64,000 bases of DNA from assembly GCF_024721115.1 (NCBI RefSeq), contig NZ_JAMDHK010000001.1:223520-287519 (forward strand). The letters run 5' to 3'. Source of the stretch: Salipiger pentaromativorans. Its GTDB lineage: Bacteria > Pseudomonadota > Alphaproteobacteria > Rhodobacterales > Rhodobacteraceae. The translations under genes and the position numbers were made by a program. Under the pieces are notes generated by a model. The model was not told the DNA's origin. It saw only the letters and a program-made list of their open reading frames with translations, and did no database searches. This document shows, piece after piece, positions 1 through 9,056 of this stretch. How positions within the stretch are numbered: the first letter of the stretch is position 1; the number at the start of each line of letters is the position of its first letter.

Positions 1-993
1 GCGCGCCTTGGTCAGCCAGTCGTCCTGCGGCGCCTCCTCCAGCGACTCGATCAGCGTCTGGACCGTGCCGAAGCGCAGGTTTGCGTTGCGCCAGTTGAGT
101 TTGCGGAGCGGAGTGAATGTGTGGTTGCAAATCGCCTCGACCCAGTCCTCGGGGATCTGGCCGGCGTCGCCGGTGGTCCCGAAGGTGCCCGGACGCATCC
201 CGCGCCCGGCCCGGCCCGCGATCTGCGCCAGCTCGTTGGGCTGCAAGGCCCGCATCCGGCGCCCGTCGAACTTGGTCAGCGAGGAAAACGCCACATGGTC
301 GATGTCCAGATTGAGCCCCATGCCGATGGCATCGGTAGCCACGAGGTAATCGACCTCGCCATTCTGGTAGAGATCCACCTGCGCATTGCGCGTCCGGGGG
401 CTCAGCGCCCCCATCACCACCGCCGCACCGCCCTTGGTGCGCCGGATCAGCTCGGCAATGGCATAGACATTATCGACAGAGAACCCCACGATAGCCGAGC
501 GTGGGGGCATTCGGCTTATCTTTTTCGAACCAATATAGCTCAACTGGCTCATGCGCTCGCGGCGCATGAACTCGCAGCCCTTCACCAGCGCCGCGATCGG
601 CCCGCGCATGGTGTCGGCGCCCAGAAACAGCGTCTCGTGCTGGCCGCGCATGCGCAGCAGCCGGTCGGTGAAGACATGGCCGCGCTCGGGATCGGCGCAA
701 AGCTGGATCTCGTCGATGGCGACAAAATCGCAGCCCAGCCCCTCGGGCATCGCCTCGACCGTGCAGACCCAATAGGCGGCGCGCGGCGGCACGATGCGCT
801 CCTCGCCGGTGACCAGCGCCACCACCGAGGGGCCGCGTGCGGCGACCACCTTGTCATAGACCTCGCGGGCGAGCAGCCGCAGCGGCAGGCCGATCATGCC
901 TGTACGATGCGCCAGCATCCTCTCGATGGCGTAATGGGTCTTGCCTGTATTGGTCGGGCCGAGAACGGCCGCAACCCGTGCGCGCTGGGGCAT
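1..993 (-). CDS. SUV3-like ATP-dependent RNA/DNA helicase (N-terminal part, cut by window edge)
   Basis: The reading from an ATG at 993 begins MPQRARVAAVLGPTNTGKT, a Walker A motif (GPTNTGKT). It continues with VAIDEIQL (DEAD/DEAH-type Walker B) and an arginine-rich QIAGRAGRG motif VI of the second RecA domain. This order is typical of the SUPV3L1/SUV3-type helicases found in alphaproteobacteria, which unwind RNA or DNA with ATP. The gene runs off the left edge, so its C-terminal half is not visible. It lies 28 bases downstream of the TPR gene on the same strand and may be cotranscribed with it. The family assignment is firm; the cellular substrate is unknown. Confidence 0.88.
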   Translation of the reverse strand, partial: MPQRARVAAVLGPTNTGKTHYAIERMLAHRTGMIGLPLRLLAREVYDKVVAARGPSVVALVTGEERIVPPRAAYWVCTVEAMPEGLGCDFVAIDEIQLCADPERGHVFTDRLLRMRGQHETLFLGADTMRGPIAALVKGCEFMRRERMSQLSYIGSKKISRMPPRSAIVGFSVDNVYAIAELIRRTKGGAAVVMGALSPRTRNAQVDLYQNGEVDYLVATDAIGMGLNLDIDHVAFSSLTKFDGRRMRALQPNELAQIAGRAGRGMRPGTFGTTGDAGQIPEDWVEAICNHTFTPLRKLNWRNANLRFGTVQTLIESLEEAPQDDWLTKAR

Positions 994-1021
994 GATGCCG
1001 CCCTGTTTTTTGTTCAGAAGA

Positions 1022-1588
1022 TCAGATCTCGATGCCCTGCACCCGGCCTGCCAGCCGCTCCAGCGCCTCGGTCACCTCATCGTCAAACGGTCGCAGCTCC
1101 AGTACCCGGGTATAGGCATCATAGGCAAGCGCATCGTTGCCAAGCTGCTCATGCACCGCGCCCACCCCGCGCAGCGCGCCGAAATGTTCGGGGTTCAGCG
1201 CCAGAACATGTTCCAGCGCATCCATCGCAGGGCCGAACATCTCGGCCTGGTAATAGGCCAGCGCCAGAGCGTGCCAGCCTTCGGCAAAGGCCGGCGCATG
1301 ATCGGTCAACGCGGTCAGATGGTCGATTGCCGAGGTGACGTCGTTCACCTCGAGCGCATCGCGACCGCGTTTCAGCAGCAGGTCCATCGCCGCCGATCCG
1401 GATTTCGACCATTCCAGATACAGCGCCTTTTCCAGACGTTCGGCGGCGGCCTGAGTGTCGGCGCCGCCCAGCTCCTCCAGCAGTTCTCCGGCACGATCCT
1501 GCGCAAAAGCGGCAGGAGGTAAGGAAAACATGACTAGGGCGGAAACTGCCGCCACGATAAATTTGCTCTTGCCTGGACCCATGCTCAT
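1022..1588 (-). CDS. Periplasmic tetratricopeptide-repeat protein
   Basis: The ATG at 1588 gives a classical signal peptide (basic start, hydrophobic stretch, then PPAAFAQD cleavage region). About 160 residues of helical repeats follow, with TPR signatures such as AFAEGWHALALAYYQAEMF and AYDAYTRVLELRP. TPR proteins act as binding scaffolds; no enzyme motif is present. A second ATG lies two codons in (1582), and longer upstream extensions lack the signal-peptide pattern, so 1582-1588 is the likely start. The short spacing to the helicase gene downstream suggests an operon. Function beyond protein binding is not visible. Confidence 0.82.
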   Translation of the reverse strand: MSMGPGKSKFIVAAVSALVMFSLPPAAFAQDRAGELLEELGGADTQAAAERLEKALYLEWSKSGSAAMDLLLKRGRDALEVNDVTSAIDHLTALTDHAPAFAEGWHALALAYYQAEMFGPAMDALEHVLALNPEHFGALRGVGAVHEQLGNDALAYDAYTRVLELRPFDDEVTEALERLAGRVQGIEI

Positions 1589-1656
1589 AGCTTCCGAGTG
1601 TAACCCGAAGATGCTGGATTGCCAGCACAGGTTTTCGTGATGGAAGGACGAACAGC

Positions 1657-1947
1657 ATGAGCGACATCGTGAGCGCGGCGGTCGAGGCACTGAATGCAAA
1701 ACTGGACGGGCAGGGTTTTGACGGCGTGGCCAAATTCGTGATCGAAGGCGAAGGCAGCCTTATCATCGACAGCGCCGGGGCCCGCGCGGGCGACGACGCC
1801 GCCGATGTGACGCTCAGCGCCGATACCGACACGTTCCGCAAGATCCTCGAAGGCGGTCTGAACCCGATGACCGCTTTTATGACGAACCGGCTTTCGGTGG
1901 ATGGTGACATGAGCGCCGCGATGCGCCTTGGTGGAGTTTTATCGTAA
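1657..1947 (+). CDS. SCP2 sterol-binding domain protein
   Basis: A 96-residue protein made of a single SCP2-like domain: an N-terminal amphipathic helix, strands around KFVIEGEGSLIID, and the conserved end NPMTAFMTNRLSVDGDMSAAMRLG. The family binds lipids or acyl-CoA in a hydrophobic tunnel, and bacterial single-domain forms are thought to be cytosolic lipid carriers. Its stop at 1945-1947 directly abuts the start of the alpha/beta hydrolase gene (ATG at 1949), so the two are probably translated as a pair. This fits a lipid or lysophospholipid role, which is inference. It is divergent from the TPR gene, with a 68-base promoter region between them. Confidence 0.87.
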   Translation: MSDIVSAAVEALNAKLDGQGFDGVAKFVIEGEGSLIIDSAGARAGDDAADVTLSADTDTFRKILEGGLNPMTAFMTNRLSVDGDMSAAMRLGGVLS

Positions 1948-1948
1948 C

Positions 1949-2917
1949 ATGATGCAGACCGCGCCCTTTTATCCCGATCTGGCCGAGGGCCCCGAAGACG
2001 CGCGCGCCTTCTGGCTGCGCACCGAGGACGGGCTGCGGGTCCGTGTGGCCCATTACCCCGGCCCGGCCGAGGCCAGCGGCACCGTGCTGATGTTTCCCGG
2101 GCGCACGGAATATGTCGAGAAATACGGGCGCGTTGCCGGCGATTTCGCCGATCTGGGCTTTCATACGCTGACCATCGACTGGCGCGGCCAGGGGCTGGCC
2201 GACCGGATGCTGACCGACCCCCGGGCCGGGCATGTGGATCTGTTCCAGGATTATCAGCACGATGTGGCGGCGATGCTCGATGCCGCCGCCGCGCTGGATC
2301 TGCCGCGCCCCTATTTCCTGGTCGCCCATTCCATGGGCGGCTGCATCGGGCTGCGCGCGCTGGTCGAGGGGCTGCCCGTGGCCGCCTGCGCCTTTACCGG
2401 GCCGATGTGGGGGATTCGCCTTGCCGCGCCGCTGCGCCCCGCCGCCTGGGCCTTGGGCTGGAGCAGCGCGCGTGTCGGGCTGAGCCATATCTACGCCCCC
2501 TCCACCGGCCCCGACAGCTATGTCGCCACCGGCCCGTTCGAGGACAATCTGCTCACCGGCGACCGCGACGGCTGGGACTACATGCAGCGTCAGGTGACCA
2601 GCCTGCCCGAGCTTCAGCTCGGCGGGCCGTCGCTGCGCTGGCTGCATCAGGCGCTGGCGGAATGCCTGACGCTGGCGCGGCTGCCCGCGCCGCGCGTGCC
2701 CTGCCTCGCCTTTGTCGGCGCCAACGAACGCATCGTCGACTTGCCGCGCATCGTGGCACGGATGGCCGGCTGGGCGGACGGGCGGCTCGAGACGGTGCCG
2801 GGCGGCCATCACGAGGTGCTGATGGAAGACGCGGTGACCCGTGGCCGCATCCTCAGCCAGATGGCGCGGCTCTTCGACGGCGCGCGCGATCCCGAAGAGA
2901 TGGCGCTGACCGCCTGA
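1949..2917 (+). CDS. Alpha/beta hydrolase, lysophospholipase (PldB-like)
   Basis: A single alpha/beta-hydrolase domain of about 322 residues. Visible motifs are the oxyanion region MFPGRTEYVEKYG, the nucleophile elbow VAHSMGG (catalytic Ser) and a C-terminal GGHHEVLMED carrying the catalytic His. RTEYVEKYGRVAGDFADLG resembles the PldB/monoglyceride-lipase group, which removes acyl chains from lysophospholipids or monoacylglycerols. A frame extending to 1928 overlaps the SCP2 gene. The ATG at 1949 (or 1952), just after the SCP2 stop, is the natural start and suggests translational coupling with the lipid-binding protein. Confidence 0.85.
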   Translation: MMQTAPFYPDLAEGPEDARAFWLRTEDGLRVRVAHYPGPAEASGTVLMFPGRTEYVEKYGRVAGDFADLGFHTLTIDWRGQGLADRMLTDPRAGHVDLFQDYQHDVAAMLDAAAALDLPRPYFLVAHSMGGCIGLRALVEGLPVAACAFTGPMWGIRLAAPLRPAAWALGWSSARVGLSHIYAPSTGPDSYVATGPFEDNLLTGDRDGWDYMQRQVTSLPELQLGGPSLRWLHQALAECLTLARLPAPRVPCLAFVGANERIVDLPRIVARMAGWADGRLETVPGGHHEVLMEDAVTRGRILSQMARLFDGARDPEEMALTA

Positions 2918-2954
2918 TCTGGCCCGCGCCCCGGCGCGTGCTAGGTTGCCGGGC

Positions 2955-3977
2955 ATGAGCGCAGCGGTTCTGACCTTCACTGACAAAGGCATCTACTGCC
3001 CGGCGGGCGATTTTTATATCGACCCTTGGCGCCCTGTCCCCCGCGCGCTCATCACCCATGGCCATGCGGATCACGCCCGCCCCGGCCATGGCGCCTATCT
3101 CGCCTCTGCCGCCGCCGCCTCGGTAATCCGCCTCCGTCTCGGCGACATCGCGCTCGACACCGTTCGTTTTGGCGAAAAGCGTCTACTCGGCGGCGCCACA
3201 GTCAGCTTTCATCCCGCAGGCCACATCCCCGGCTCGGCGCAGATCCGGGTGGAGGTGGGCGGCGAGATCTGGGTGGTCTCGGGCGATTACAAGCTAGCGC
3301 CGGACGGGCTTTGCGAGACGTTCGAGCCAGTGCGTTGCCACGCCTTCATCACCGAATGCACCTTCGGCCTGCCGGTCTTTTCCTGGCGCCCGCAGCAGGA
3401 GATCGCCGCCGAGATCAACGCCTGGTGGGCGGGCAACGCCGCCGAGGGGCGCGCCTCGATCCTCGGCGCCTATTCGCTGGGAAAGGCGCAGCGGCTGCTG
3501 GCGCTGCTCGACCCGGCCATCGGCCCGATCCTCACCCATGGCGCGGTGGAAAACACCAACGCGGTGCTGCGCGCGCAAGGCTATGCCCTGCCCGAAACGA
3601 AGCATGCGACGCCCGATCTGGATGTCAAAGCCCATCCCGGCGCCATGGTCATCGCACCGCCCTCGGCGCTGGGATCGGCCTGGGCGCGGCGCTTCGGGCC
3701 TGCGTCCACCGGCATGGCCTCGGGCTGGATGCGGCTGCGCGGGGTGCGGCGAAGGCGCGGCGCCGACCGGGGCTTTGTGCTCTCCGATCATGCGGACTGG
3801 GACGAGCTGCACATGGCTATCCGCGAGACGGGCGCGGAAAAGATATTCGTCACGCATGGTTACACCGAGATCTTCGCGCGCTGGCTGGCCACGCAAGGCT
3901 ATGACGCGCAGGTCGTGCCCACCGAATTCGGTGGCGAGGAGGACAGCACCCCCGAGACCGGGGAGGATGCCGCGTGA
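2955..3977 (+). CDS. Ligase-associated DNA exonuclease (metallo-beta-lactamase fold)
   Basis: Begins MSAAVLTFTDKGIYCPAGDF and carries the metal-binding THGHADHA motif near residue 35, then further beta-CASP-type metal motifs (SGDYKL, TECTFGLP, LSDHADWDEL, THGYTE). This is the YSH1/SNM1-like exonuclease that bacteria encode beside an ATP-dependent DNA ligase. The ligase gene indeed overlaps its end by 4 bases (GTGA at 3974). A TTG at 2946 is an alternative start, but the ATG at 2955 fits the family. Probable role: processing DNA ends before ligation in repair. The specific pathway is inferred from context. Confidence 0.9.
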   Translation: MSAAVLTFTDKGIYCPAGDFYIDPWRPVPRALITHGHADHARPGHGAYLASAAAASVIRLRLGDIALDTVRFGEKRLLGGATVSFHPAGHIPGSAQIRVEVGGEIWVVSGDYKLAPDGLCETFEPVRCHAFITECTFGLPVFSWRPQQEIAAEINAWWAGNAAEGRASILGAYSLGKAQRLLALLDPAIGPILTHGAVENTNAVLRAQGYALPETKHATPDLDVKAHPGAMVIAPPSALGSAWARRFGPASTGMASGWMRLRGVRRRRGADRGFVLSDHADWDELHMAIRETGAEKIFVTHGYTEIFARWLATQGYDAQVVPTEFGGEEDSTPETGEDAA

Positions 3978-5569
3978 AAGCCTTTGCCCAGCTCTTCGCC
4001 GCCATCGACCAGAGCACCAGGACCTCGGTCAAGACGGCCGCGCTCGCCGATTATTTCCGCAGCGCTTCGGAGGAGGACCGGCTCTGGACCATCGCGCTCT
4101 TCTCCGGGCGGCGCCCGAAACGCGCGGTCACCACCACACAGTTACGCGAATGGGCCGCCGAGCGCGCCGGGCTGCCGCTCTGGCTGGTCGAGGAAAGCTA
4201 TCCGGTGGTGGGCGATCTGGCCGAGACCATCGCGCTGATCCTGCCGCCGCCGGACGCCCCTTCGGATCACTCATTATCCCACTGGATCAATCTCTTGGTC
4301 GATCTTTCTCAAGCAGGTCAGGACGCCCGAAAGGCGCAGATCCTGACCGCCTGGGACGGGCTCGACGAGACCGGGCGCTTTCTCTTCAACAAGCTGATCA
4401 CCGGCGGCTTCCGCATCGGTGTCAGCCGCAAGCTGATGACCCGCGCGCTGGCGCAGGCCACCGGACAGGACGAGGCGGCGCTGGCCCTGCGCCTCATGGG
4501 CGACTGGACGCCGCAGACCACCACCTGGCAAACGCTGATCGCGGCGCCCGACCCGCAGGCCGACGACAGCCGGCCCTATCCCTTCTACCTCGCCTATCAG
4601 CTCGACAGCGCGCCCGAGGAGCTGGGCGCACCGGAGGACTGGCAGGCGGAATGGAAATGGGACGGCATCCGGGGCCAGCTTGTCCTGCGCGGCGGTACAC
4701 ATCACGTCTGGTCGCGCGGCGAAGAGCTGATGACCGACCGCTTCCCGGAATTCGCCCGCGTGCCGGATTTCCTGCCGCCCGGCCATGTCTTCGACGGCGA
4801 GATCGTCGCCTGGGACGGCGCCCACCCCCTGCCGTTCAACGCGCTGCAAAAACGCATCGGGCGCAAGACCGTGCCGAAAAAGCTGCTGAAAGACGCCCCC
4901 GTGATCCTGCTCGCCTACGACCTGTTGGAAGCGGACGGGCAGGACATCCGCGACCGCCCCTTTGCCGAGCGGCGCGCCCGGCTCGACGCCCTGCTCGCCG
5001 ATCTGCCCCCGGACGCGCCGCTGCGCCCCTCGCCCCCCATCCGTTTCGACGACTGGGAGGCGCTGGCCGACACCCGCGCCACCGCCCGCGAGCAGCGCGC
5101 CGAGGGGCTCATGCTGAAACGCCGCGCAGCCCCCTATCTGGCGGGCCGCAAAAAGGGCGACTGGTGGAAATGGAAGCTCGATCCGCTCAGCGTCGATGCG
5201 GTGATGATCTATGCCCAGCAGGGCCACGGGCGCCGCGCCAACCTTTTCACCGACTTCACCTTTGCCGCCTGGAACGGCAACGAGCTGGTGCCCTTCACCA
5301 AGGCCTATTCGGGCCTCACCGATGCCGAGTTCAACGAGATCACCAACTGGGTCCGGCGCAACACGCTGCAACGCTTCGGCCCGGTGCGGCAGGTCAAACC
5401 CGAACTGGTCTTCGAGATTGCCTTCGAAGGCATCCAGCCCAGCCCGCGCCACAAATCCGGCCTCGCCCTGCGCTTCCCCCGCATGGCGCGCTGGCGCCGC
5501 GACAAGCCCGCGCAGGAGGCCAACACGCTCGACGATCTGAAGGCGATGCTTGCGGCCTACGGCGCCTGA
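3974..5569 (+). CDS. ATP-dependent DNA ligase
   Basis: A 531-residue ligase starting at GTG 3974 inside the exonuclease stop region. It has the N-terminal ligase domain (about 1-190), then the adenylation domain with motif I WKWDGIRG, where Lys228 would be adenylated. Later come DGEIVAWD (motif III) and a C-terminal OB fold with EIAFEGIQPSPRHKSGLALR and FPRMARWR. The length matches LigB/Lig1-like bacterial enzymes. It would seal nicks using ATP in repair, alongside the essential NAD-dependent LigA located elsewhere. The helicase and metallophosphoesterase that often share this operon are not in this window. Confidence 0.93.
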   Translation: MKAFAQLFAAIDQSTRTSVKTAALADYFRSASEEDRLWTIALFSGRRPKRAVTTTQLREWAAERAGLPLWLVEESYPVVGDLAETIALILPPPDAPSDHSLSHWINLLVDLSQAGQDARKAQILTAWDGLDETGRFLFNKLITGGFRIGVSRKLMTRALAQATGQDEAALALRLMGDWTPQTTTWQTLIAAPDPQADDSRPYPFYLAYQLDSAPEELGAPEDWQAEWKWDGIRGQLVLRGGTHHVWSRGEELMTDRFPEFARVPDFLPPGHVFDGEIVAWDGAHPLPFNALQKRIGRKTVPKKLLKDAPVILLAYDLLEADGQDIRDRPFAERRARLDALLADLPPDAPLRPSPPIRFDDWEALADTRATAREQRAEGLMLKRRAAPYLAGRKKGDWWKWKLDPLSVDAVMIYAQQGHGRRANLFTDFTFAAWNGNELVPFTKAYSGLTDAEFNEITNWVRRNTLQRFGPVRQVKPELVFEIAFEGIQPSPRHKSGLALRFPRMARWRRDKPAQEANTLDDLKAMLAAYGA

Positions 5570-5665
5570 GACACGCATGCCAAGCGCAGAAAGACGCCGC
5601 TTTTCCCTTGAAGCCGGGGCCTCCTGCCCCTTACCTCTCAAAGACGCTTATCAGGAGACACGCCC

Positions 5666-7480
5666 ATGACCATCCGCCCCCTCTTCGACGCCAACGCCTC
5701 GGCCGGAGGCCGCGATCTGGGCAATCTGCCGGACTGGGATCTGAGCGATCTCTACCCCTCCCAGGACGCGCCCGAGCTGAAGCGCGATCTCGACTGGCTT
5801 GAGGACGCCTGCGCCCGCTTTGCCACCGATTACGAGGGCAAGCTCGGCACGCTCGACGCGGCGGGCTTCCTCGAAATGGTGCAGCGCCACGAAAAGATCG
5901 AGTCCGTGGGCGGGCGGCTCATGTCCTATGCCGGGCTGCGCTATTACCAGCAGACCACCGATGCGGAACGCGCCAAGTTCCTCTCGGACCTGCAGGAAAA
6001 AGTCACCAACTACACCACCCCGCTGGTGTTCTTCTCGCTGGAACTCAACAGCATCGAGGACGCGCCCTATGAGGCGCTCTTCGCCGCCGACACCGATCTG
6101 GCCCGTTACAAACCCGCCTTCGACCGCATCCGCGCGATGAAACCCTATCAGCTCTCCGACGAGCTGGAGCGCTTCCTGCACGACATGGGCGTGGTGGGCG
6201 ACGCCTGGATGAAGCTTTTCGACGAAACCATCGCCGGGCTGGAATTCACCATCGACGGCGAGGAGCTGTCGATCGAATCCACCCTCACGCTGATGACCGA
6301 ACAGGACCGCGCCAAGCGCGAGGCGGCGGCGCATGAGCTGGCCCGCGTCTTTGGCGAGAACATCAAGACCTTCGCCCGCGTGCACAACACCCAGACCAAG
6401 GAAAAGGAAATCATGGACCGCTGGCGCGGCATGCCCACCGCCCAGACCGGACGGCACCTCAGCAACGATGTGGAGCCCGAGGTGGTCGAGGCGCTGCGCG
6501 ACGCGGTGGTCGCCGCCTATCCGCGCCTGTCGCACCGCTATTACGAGCTGAAGCGCAAATGGCTGGGGCTCGACGTGATGCAGGTCTGGGACCGCAACGC
6601 GCCGCTGCCGATGGAAAGCGACCGGATCGTCGGCTGGGACGAGGCGCAAACCACGGTGATGGAGGCCTATGCGGGCTTCGATCCCCGCATGGCCGAGATC
6701 GCCGAGCCGTTCTTCAGCAAGGGCTGGATCGACGCGGGCGTGAAGCCCGGCAAGGCGCCCGGCGCCTTCGCCCATCCCACGGTGACCGACGTGCACCCTT
6801 ACGTGATGCTGAACTACCTCGGCAAACCGCGCGACGTGATGACGCTGGCGCATGAGCTGGGCCACGGGGTGCACCAGGTGCTGGCTGCCGGTCAGGGCGA
6901 GATGCTGGCCTCCACCCCGCTGACGCTGGCCGAGACGGCATCGGTCTTCGGCGAGATGCTCACCTTCCGCGCGCTGCTCGACAAGGCGAAGGACCAGAAA
7001 GAACGCAAGGTCATGCTGGCGGGCAAGGTCGAGGACATGATCAACACGGTGGTGCGCCAGATCGCGTTCTACGATTTCGAATGCAAGCTGCACGCGGCGC
7101 GGCGCGGCGGCGAGCTGACGCCCGACGACATCAACGCACTCTGGATGTCGGTGCAGGCGGAAAGCCTGGGCTCGGCCTTCGAGTTCATGCCGGGCTACGA
7201 GACCTTCTGGGCCTATATCCCGCATTTCGTGCATTCGCCCTTCTACGTCTACGCCTATGCCTTCGGCGACGGGCTGGTGAACGCGCTCTACGCGGTCTAC
7301 GAGGAAAATCCCGAAGGCTTTCAGGAGAAGTATTTCGACATGCTGAAGGCGGGCGGCTCCAAGCACCACAAGGCGCTGCTGGCGCCTTTCGGGCTCGACG
7401 CGTCGGATCCGAAATTCTGGGACAAGGGCCTGTCGATGATCGAAGGCTTCATCGACGAGCTGGAGGCGATGGAGGACTGA
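5666..7480 (+). CDS. pepF: Oligoendopeptidase F, M3 family metallopeptidase
   Basis: A 604-residue cytosolic zinc peptidase. The HELGHGVHQVL motif near residues 395-405 is the HExxH zinc site, with the third ligand expected in the downstream SVFGEML segment. The C-terminal half (SPFYVYAYAFGDGLVNALYAVY) is characteristic of the pepF/M3 clade. It cleaves short oligopeptides and probably recycles peptides. The ATG at 5666 has a good AGGAG Shine-Dalgarno 9 bases upstream. It follows the ligase gene by 96 bases and has a long inverted repeat beyond its stop. Confidence 0.94.
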   Translation: MTIRPLFDANASAGGRDLGNLPDWDLSDLYPSQDAPELKRDLDWLEDACARFATDYEGKLGTLDAAGFLEMVQRHEKIESVGGRLMSYAGLRYYQQTTDAERAKFLSDLQEKVTNYTTPLVFFSLELNSIEDAPYEALFAADTDLARYKPAFDRIRAMKPYQLSDELERFLHDMGVVGDAWMKLFDETIAGLEFTIDGEELSIESTLTLMTEQDRAKREAAAHELARVFGENIKTFARVHNTQTKEKEIMDRWRGMPTAQTGRHLSNDVEPEVVEALRDAVVAAYPRLSHRYYELKRKWLGLDVMQVWDRNAPLPMESDRIVGWDEAQTTVMEAYAGFDPRMAEIAEPFFSKGWIDAGVKPGKAPGAFAHPTVTDVHPYVMLNYLGKPRDVMTLAHELGHGVHQVLAAGQGEMLASTPLTLAETASVFGEMLTFRALLDKAKDQKERKVMLAGKVEDMINTVVRQIAFYDFECKLHAARRGGELTPDDINALWMSVQAESLGSAFEFMPGYETFWAYIPHFVHSPFYVYAYAFGDGLVNALYAVYEENPEGFQEKYFDMLKAGGSKHHKALLAPFGLDASDPKFWDKGLSMIEGFIDELEAMED

Positions 7481-7776
7481 CCGGCCCCCCGGTGAGTCGC
7501 GCCCGGGTCAAGGATCGGCGCAGCCGACCGCACGCAGCGCGGCCTGTCCTTGAGGCGGGCGCGACTCGCCTCGCACAATCGACAAGGCGCTCTGAGGGCA
7601 GACCTGCCCCTCAGACGCCTCTCGGCAGATCGCCGCGACAGATCCCAAAGGCACCACGCCCGGACCGCCGGGCAAAACGGCCCCCACAGGCGCCCGCCCG
7701 AGGCGCGGGCCGCAGGCCGGCGCCGAGACAAACCGCGCGCGGCAGAGCCGCGCTCCGCCGGATCACGCCAACCGGC
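7481..7776. other. Intergenic region with inverted repeats, no gene seen
   Basis: No coding frame here shows a protein family. The stretch between pepF and the convergent zinc-finger gene is rich in secondary structure. A 19-base inverted repeat (7494-7512 with 7549-7567) is followed by a second hairpin at 7591-7615 (TCTGAGGGCA against TGCCCCTCAGA). Between 7685 and 7725 are further short GC-rich self-complementary stretches. These could terminate transcription from both sides. Confidence 0.6.
7494..7567. terminator. Long inverted repeat after pepF, possible terminator
   Basis: Left arm GAGTCGCGCCCGGGTCAAG (7494-7512) pairs with right arm CTTGAGGCGGGCGCGACTC (7549-7567), with two mismatches. 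The 36-base loop holds a small inner hairpin (TCGGCGCAGCCGA). There is no T-run, so classical intrinsic termination is not proved. Its place between convergent genes suits a bidirectional terminator or a REP-type structure. Confidence 0.5.
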
Positions 7777-8046
7777 TTACTTCAACTGAGAATCCTTGGA
7801 GCCCCGCCGGTTGATCCCCCCGCGCGTCCGAAACGCCCCGTCGCGCTCCTGCTGACAATCGATGCAGAGCTTCACGCCCGGAATCGCGCTGCGCCGCGCC
7901 TCGGGAATCGGTTCTTCGCATTCCGCGCAATGGGTCAGGCTCTCGCCCACCGGCGCGCGGCGCGCCCGCATCCGCTCGAGCTCGTCCGAAATCGACGCCT
8001 CGATCTGTTCGTTCACCGCCCCGTCGCGGCTCCAGCCTCCGGCCAT
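7777..8046 (-). CDS. DksA/TraR-type C4 zinc-finger protein
   Basis: An 89-residue protein with the four-cysteine finger HCAECEEPIPEARRSAIPG ... LCIDCQ, as in the short TraR/DksA-like proteins. The full-length DksA coiled coil is missing, and only about 45 residues precede the finger. Such proteins may bind RNA polymerase through the secondary channel, but short forms are not well characterised. The ATG at 8046 has a strong GGAGGTG Shine-Dalgarno, which rules out the longer frame to 8121. It is divergent from the glutathione peroxidase gene. Confidence 0.87.
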   Translation of the reverse strand: MAGGWSRDGAVNEQIEASISDELERMRARRAPVGESLTHCAECEEPIPEARRSAIPGVKLCIDCQQERDGAFRTRGGINRRGSKDSQLK

Positions 8047-8150
8047 GGCACACCTCCAGGCCCGGTAGAATAGGCGCCTCCGCGCCGGCTGACCAGAGCC
8101 ATTGAATTTCCCCGTCCGCACCTATCTAGACAGGAAAAGGAGTGCCGCCC

Positions 8151-8666
8151 ATGATCCGTTTCCTCACCGCGCTGGCCGCGCTGCTGATCGCCCTGCCGGC
8201 CTTTGCCGCGCAGAGCTTCACCTTCGACAATATCGACGGCGGCACGCTCTCGCTCGACCAGTGGAAGGGCCGCCCCGTGCTGGTGGTGAACACCGCTTCG
8301 CAATGCGGCTTCACCCCGCAATATGACGGGTTGCAGGCGCTTTACGACCGCTATCGCGACCGCGGGCTGATCGTGCTGGCGGTGCCCTCCGACGATTTCC
8401 GGCAGGAACTGGCCAGCGAGGCCGAGGTCAAGGCCTTCTGCGAGGTGAATTTCGACCTCAATCTGCCGATGACCACCATCACCCATGTCCGGGGCGCGGC
8501 GGCGCATCCGCTCTATCTCTGGCTCGCCGCGCAGGGCTTCGAGCCGAACTGGAATTTCAACAAGGCGCTGATCGCGCCGGACGGGCGGTTCGTCGCCGGC
8601 TGGGGCGCCACCACCCGCCCGCTCTCCGCGCCGGTCACGGCGCAGATCGAGGCGCTGCTCGACTGA
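8151..8666 (+). CDS. Glutathione peroxidase family protein, exported
   Basis: The ATG at 8151 follows an AAAGGAG ribosome site. A 19-residue signal peptide ending AFAAQS implies export to the periplasm. The catalytic motif is NTASQCGFTPQY with a cysteine (Cys52) in place of selenocysteine. The WNFNKALI segment contains the conserved Trp/Asn pair. The family reduces peroxides using thioredoxin or glutathione, and cysteine forms usually favour thioredoxin. At 171 residues it is a compact, single-domain form. Confidence 0.9.
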   Translation: MIRFLTALAALLIALPAFAAQSFTFDNIDGGTLSLDQWKGRPVLVVNTASQCGFTPQYDGLQALYDRYRDRGLIVLAVPSDDFRQELASEAEVKAFCEVNFDLNLPMTTITHVRGAAAHPLYLWLAAQGFEPNWNFNKALIAPDGRFVAGWGATTRPLSAPVTAQIEALLD

Positions 8667-8707
8667 CCGCGCCGCGCTCCGGCAGCCCCGGAGCGCGGCA
8701 CGCCCGG

Positions 8708-8953
8708 TCAGGCGGTTTCGTGGCTGAGGATGGCGTAGATCTGATCCTTCAGCGCTGCGCGTTTCTTGCGCAGATCGTTCTCGGCGAGGCTGTCCATCGG
8801 CTCGACATTGGTCTCGACGCGGTGCACCTGACGATTGATGTCGTGATACTGCGCCATCAAATGCGCAAAGTGTTTGTCGCTCTGTTTCAGCGCCGAGATC
8901 CTGTCGGCATAGGCCGGAAATTCTTCGGCCAGCTCGTGCGGAACGTGGGACAT
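8708..8953 (-). CDS. YdcH family (DUF465) small protein
   Basis: An 81-residue protein starting MSHVPHELAEEFP at an ATG (8953) preceded by AGGAGGAG. The two-helix pattern (ISALKQSDKHFAHLMAQYHD, then ENDLRKKRAALKDQIYAIL) is the DUF465/YdcH signature of a short helical hairpin that may form a coiled coil. The function of the family is unknown. It is transcribed convergently with the peroxidase gene. Confidence 0.9.
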   Translation of the reverse strand: MSHVPHELAEEFPAYADRISALKQSDKHFAHLMAQYHDINRQVHRVETNVEPMDSLAENDLRKKRAALKDQIYAILSHETA

Positions 8954-9056
8954 GCGGCGTCTCCTCCTGTTATGATCCGTTACCCGGATCACAAACTTGC
9001 ATGTGCCGCGCGGCCCCGGCCTTGACCGGGATCAAACCCGGCACGGTTTTGCGCCG

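Noticed and set aside
5651..7369. A 572-codon minus-strand frame opposite pepF
   Set aside because: No family features; PepF on the plus strand is certain.
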